NCBI GenBank assembly: GCA_020852965.1
Contig: JADYZV010000140.1
Coordinates: 1-64,000, forward strand
DNA: 64,000 nucleotides
Origin: Pirellulaceae bacterium
GTDB lineage: Bacteria > Planctomycetota > Planctomycetia > Pirellulales > Pirellulaceae
Direction: 5' to 3'
In this document: positions 60,837-64,000 of the stretch, one piece after another
How the letters are laid out: the number at the start of each line of letters is the position of its first letter
Position numbering within the stretch: position 1 is the stretch's first letter
Notes under the pieces: model-generated
Seen by the model: the letters and a program-made list of their open reading frames with translations, nothing else
Told to the model about the DNA's origin: nothing
The model's database searches: none
Translations under genes and position numbers: made by a program

Positions 60837-63479
60837 ATGGGAACGCCCCCGTCCAGGAATTCTATCGTGATCGATTGTCGCCGCATCAAACCCCTACCAA
60901 TGCAAGCCGCACTAGTGTGCTGCTGGTTACTAGGTGCTGCGCTCGCAATCAGCGACGATCAAATTGGCGCGGGGCACGCGCGCTTCGAAACGAAGGTTCG
61001 CCCGGTGCTGGTCGAGCACTGCATCGAGTGCCACGGGGCGAACAAACAAGAGGGGGGACTGCGACTCGATTCTGCGGAGGCATTACACATTGGCGGTGAT
61101 AGCGGACCTGCCCTACTCGCTGGTCAGCCGTCCAAGAGTTTGCTAGTCGAAGCGCTCAAATACGAAAGCTTCGAAATGCCCCCTTCGGGGCCATTGGCTG
61201 AGCGTACCGTCGAGCAATTTGAAACATGGATTGCTGAAGGAGCCCTATGGCCTGAGGATTCTCCGCTACTGCGCCCTACCACCGAAAAAATCTCGCCCGA
61301 GGATCGACAATGGTGGGCCTTTCAACCACTGGTGCGACCCGATCGTCCGTCGGTTGCCAACGGTTCTTGGTCGGCAAACGATATCGACACTTTTGTTCTA
61401 GCCCGGATGGAATCGGCACAGTTAACTCCGGCACCTAGGGGCGAAGTTCATGTGCTAGTGCGAAGACTGTTCTTCGATCTACTTGGCATGCCCCCCACTC
61501 CCGAGGAGCTGGACGAGGCATGCCGCGCGCTAAATGTGGCCGCAGATGCCCCCTCGTCCCAAGACACCGCCTGGAGCTCGCTCGTCGATCGCCTGTTGGA
61601 TGATCCACGCTACGGAGAACACTGGGCTCGACATTGGCTCGACCTAGTGCGCTACAGTGAATCGGACGGATGGAATTTAGACGCCTATCGCCCCGAGATT
61701 TGGCGTTACCGTGATTATGTTGTCAATTCGTTTAACAGCGATAAGCCCTATCCCGATTTTGTCCGCGAGCAATTAGCCGGGGATGAAATCGATGCGGACA
61801 ATCCCGAGTACCTCGTCGCGGCCGGCTTTCTTAGGCTCGGGATCTACGAATACAATCAACGCGACGCACGGGCGCATTGGAATGACATTATGAATGAGAT
61901 CACCGACGTCGCCGGTGATGTCTTTCTGGGCATGAGCTTCGCTTGCGCTCGTTGCCACGACCACAAATTCGACCCGCTTCCGCAACGCGACTACTTCCAG
62001 CTTCGCGCATTTTTCGAACCGCTGATTTGGCGGGATGATCTCGTTGCCGCCACGGCTGAGCAGCGCGCACAGTACGAGCAGCAGTTGTCCAAATGGCAGG
62101 CAGCCACGGTTGCCGTACAATCGCAGATCGATGCGCTCCTCAACCCGTACTATGAACGCAAGTGGCAGAGTACCGTCGAGAAGTTCCCGCTTGATATCCA
62201 GGCCTGCTACAACAAGCCCAGTGCCCAGCGCCGCAGTTGGGAAGAGCAGATGTATTACCTGATCGGGCGACAATTCTGGGAGGAAGCTGGCGGGCCACTG
62301 AAAAAGCTTACCGCCGAGGACAAAAAGCGACTCGATGAGCTGCAAACCGAATTGGCGGCATGGGACGAGCTCAAACCGGCTCCACTCCCTAAAGTCATGA
62401 CGGTCAGCAATCATAGCGGACCATACTCGGCTACGTCGATTCCGGCTGATCCCGATCAACTTCCGATCGAACCGGGCTTCCCAGCGGTAATGTCGCAGCT
62501 CGAACTCCCCACCTTTGCTGAGAATGACCATCGAATCGGCCATCAACTCGAAGGGTTGTCGGCTACGGCTCAGACGACAGACCCGGCGAACGCAATCAGG
62601 CTGGTAAGCAATCAAAGCCAAAGTGTTGCCCATGGACCACGACGACTGCAATTGGCGGAGTGGATCGGTGATGCCCACAATCCTCTGACCTCGCGTGTGA
62701 TCGTCAATCGCATTTGGCAACAGCACTTTGGTCGCGGCCTTGTGTCGACTTCAAACGACTTTGGACGCGCAGGTGCGGAGCCTTCGCATCCAGAGCTGCT
62801 CGACTGGCTAACGGACGAATTCATCGCGCAGGGTTGGAGTTTTAAGAAACTGCACAAACAAATCCTAATGTCTTCGACTTGGCGACAATCCGCACATCAT
62901 TCGCGATTCCTTGAGTTCGAGAGCATTGACCCCGACGATCAATTGCTTTGGAGAGCGCCCATCCGACGCTTACAAGCCGAACAGATTCGCGACGCGATGT
63001 TAGTTGCCAGCGGCGAATTAGTCAGTCAAGTCGGTGGGCCGGCGGTAGACGAGCAGTCTTCCCGCCGCGCTTTGTATGTGAAGAGCTTTCGCAATAACTT
63101 GGAGAGCTTCTTGAGCAGTTTCGATCGGGCAGGGGGTCTCAGGAGTGTCTCCGTACGCGATATCACGACCACGCCTACGCAAGCACTCATGTTAATCAAT
63201 GGCCAGTACACGTTAGCCCGTGCCGAAAAGATGGCCGAGCGTCTACTCGAAAAGCCCGACCTGACGATTGAAGAACGTGTGGCGAGCGCGGTTTTGATTG
63301 CGTGGGGACGCCCAGCTCGGCCCGATGAAGTTACCCGATGCCTAGATTTTCTGCGCAGCCCCATTCAGGTTTCAGACGAAGCACTTGCAGCCCAGGCTGC
63401 CGGTGCAGCCGATGCTCGGCGATGGATCGATCTGTGTCACGTGCTGCTCAATTCCAACGAATTCCTGTATGTCGAGTAG
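60837..63479 (+). CDS. PSCyt1/DUF1549/DUF1553 exported cytochrome-domain protein
   Basis: An 880-residue exported protein. The signal ([18 protein letters not shown]) is followed by a PSCyt1 haem-like domain ([20 protein letters not shown]), DUF1549 ([31 protein letters not shown]) and DUF1553 in the C-terminal half ([36 protein letters not shown]). The second CARCHDH motif in the middle ([18 protein letters not shown]) is a second haem-type CxxCH. The family is taken to act in the periplasm on an electron-transfer or polysaccharide reaction; the function is unknown. Its 3' end overlaps the next gene by 11 bp. Confidence 0.93.
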   Translation: MGTPPSRNSIVIDCRRIKPLPMQAALVCCWLLGAALAISDDQIGAGHARFETKVRPVLVEHCIECHGANKQEGGLRLDSAEALHIGGDSGPALLAGQPSKSLLVEALKYESFEMPPSGPLAERTVEQFETWIAEGALWPEDSPLLRPTTEKISPEDRQWWAFQPLVRPDRPSVANGSWSANDIDTFVLARMESAQLTPAPRGEVHVLVRRLFFDLLGMPPTPEELDEACRALNVAADAPSSQDTAWSSLVDRLLDDPRYGEHWARHWLDLVRYSESDGWNLDAYRPEIWRYRDYVVNSFNSDKPYPDFVREQLAGDEIDADNPEYLVAAGFLRLGIYEYNQRDARAHWNDIMNEITDVAGDVFLGMSFACARCHDHKFDPLPQRDYFQLRAFFEPLIWRDDLVAATAEQRAQYEQQLSKWQAATVAVQSQIDALLNPYYERKWQSTVEKFPLDIQACYNKPSAQRRSWEEQMYYLIGRQFWEEAGGPLKKLTAEDKKRLDELQTELAAWDELKPAPLPKVMTVSNHSGPYSATSIPADPDQLPIEPGFPAVMSQLELPTFAENDHRIGHQLEGLSATAQTTDPANAIRLVSNQSQSVAHGPRRLQLAEWIGDAHNPLTSRVIVNRIWQQHFGRGLVSTSNDFGRAGAEPSHPELLDWLTDEFIAQGWSFKKLHKQILMSSTWRQSAHHSRFLEFESIDPDDQLLWRAPIRRLQAEQIRDAMLVASGELVSQVGGPAVDEQSSRRALYVKSFRNNLESFLSSFDRAGGLRSVSVRDITTTPTQALMLINGQYTLARAEKMAERLLEKPDLTIEERVASAVLIAWGRPARPDEVTRCLDFLRSPIQVSDEALAAQAAGAADARRWIDLCHVLLNSNEFLYVE

Positions 63480-64000
63480 CACGCTGAAGACGCACCTGCT
63501 GCATGATATCGCCGAAGCGGCCGAGTTCTTGAAACGTGGCAAGCTGGTCGCCTTTCCCACGGAAACCGTCTTCGGATTGGGTGCCGACGCGCGCAATGCA
63601 CGGGCTATCGAGCGCTTGTTCCTGGCCAAAGGGCGCCCGGCGGATAACCCGCTCATAGTGCATTTGGCCGACTTGGCGAACTGGCCCTTAGCTGCCGCCG
63701 AGCTACCGGAACTGGCGCGGTGCATCCTCGAACGCTATTGCCCCGGCCCCGTAACCGTCGTGGTCCCCAAAGCAACCAACATTTGTAGCCGAGTCACCGC
63801 GGGTTTGGATACCGTCGGCCTGCGCATTCCCGCTGCTTCCGAGGCTCGAGCGCTCCTGAGCGCAGCAGGTATCCCGATCGCAGCCCCGTCAGCCAATTTA
63901 TCGGGGCGCCCCAGCGGAACTTCATGGCAGAGCGTGCTGGAAGATCTCGATGGCCGTATCGATGCGATCCTGTGCATCAGCGTGGAACATGTTGGGCTCG
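63469..64000 (+). CDS. Threonylcarbamoyl-AMP synthase (Sua5/TsaC/YciO), 3'-truncated by the window end
   Basis: Reading from the ATG at 63469: [20 protein letters not shown], then VAFPTETVFGLGADARN, FLAKGRPADNPLIVHLADL, ERYCPGPVTVVVPK and GLRIPAASEARALLSAAG, ending with IAAPSANLSGRPSGTSW before the window closes. These are the Sua5/YrdC motifs (K-x-R-P, PGP, SANxSG) of the enzyme that makes threonylcarbamoyl-AMP for the t6A tRNA modification at position 37. At least 177 residues are present; whether a Sua5 C-terminal domain follows is not visible. It overlaps the PSCyt1 gene by 11 bp in another frame, so it is probably co-transcribed. Confidence 0.9.
   Translation, partial: MSSSTLKTHLLHDIAEAAEFLKRGKLVAFPTETVFGLGADARNARAIERLFLAKGRPADNPLIVHLADLANWPLAAAELPELARCILERYCPGPVTVVVPKATNICSRVTAGLDTVGLRIPAASEARALLSAAGIPIAAPSANLSGRPSGTSWQSVLEDLDGRIDAILCISVEHVGL

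Noticed and set aside
61773-62726. 317-residue leftward open frame
   Set aside because: It lies wholly antisense to the PSCyt1/DUF1549/DUF1553 gene, whose domains are clear; the antisense product has no motif.
1-64000. tRNA, rRNA, integrase, transposase or prophage genes
   Set aside because: Intergenic regions were read for the conserved tRNA arms and for mobile-element enzymes, and none was recognised. A tRNAscan or Infernal run would be needed to be sure.

Overview
The window looks like chromosome from a planctomycete, most likely a Pirellulaceae (Rhodopirellula/Blastopirellula-like) bacterium. The basis is gene content: three sets of planctomycete-type surface or cytochrome-domain genes (DUF1552+DUF1592/DUF1588, DUF1549/DUF1553+DUF1501+PPC, and a stand-alone PSCyt1/DUF1549/DUF1553), two sulfatase genes (one a double-domain fusion), DUF1559 pseudopilin-like and PEP-CTERM proteins, DUF1080 and lactonase-type proteins, Tat-exported sugar isomerase-like proteins, FloA, and an ECF sigma/anti-sigma pair. 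No tRNA, rRNA, CRISPR array, prophage, integrase or transposase gene was recognised.

Layout. 0-9.5 kb: trans-sulfuration enzyme, NCS2-like permease, MaoC dehydratase, lipoprotein MsrB, XRE regulator, exported M28 peptidase, YchF. 9.5-18 kb: a five-copy REP array, then a DUF1552/DUF1592 operon, an orphan nucleotidyltransferase, an outer-membrane-like protein, and a sulfatase translationally overlapped with an amino-acid-kinase-fold (COG2054/MfnE-like) gene. 18-24 kb: phosphoesterase; a cobalamin riboswitch with its own promoter reading leftward into a DUF1559 gene and a DUF4465/PEP-CTERM gene; ferritin-like protein; [2Fe-2S] protein; and the wreck of a two-component system. 24-32 kb: double sulfatase, GT61 glycosyltransferase, M3 peptidase, PQQ-propeller protein. 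32-35 kb: a tightly overlapped operon of a HemN-like radical SAM protein, a GcvH-like lipoyl carrier and an 8-Cys ferredoxin. 35-38.8 kb: isomerase-like protein, MazG-like, QueD/PTPS-like, GCS2-type ligase. 39-49.5 kb, mostly leftward: PPC, DUF1501, DUF1549/1553, lactonase, double DUF1080, anti-sigma and ECF sigma. 49.8-64 kb: FHA-GAF-sigma54 activator, isomerase-like protein, FolD, FloA and partner, SelD-type FAD oxidoreductase, beta-CASP nuclease, PfpI/TPR/YjbQ operon, a small conserved gene with a strong terminator, PSCyt1/DUF1549/DUF1553 protein, and the start of a Sua5/TsaC gene.

Intergenic DNA is unusually rich in short hairpin repeats of at least four families. Some change how starts should be read, because several open frames extend upstream into repeat DNA. 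Two places deserve most attention: the cobalamin-riboswitch locus (19.1-21.3 kb), which suggests a cell-surface, B12-regulated PEP-CTERM protein, and the radical SAM/lipoyl-carrier/ferredoxin operon (32.1-35.0 kb), a possible undescribed redox or cofactor module. All functional names are from reading motifs by eye; no database search was run.
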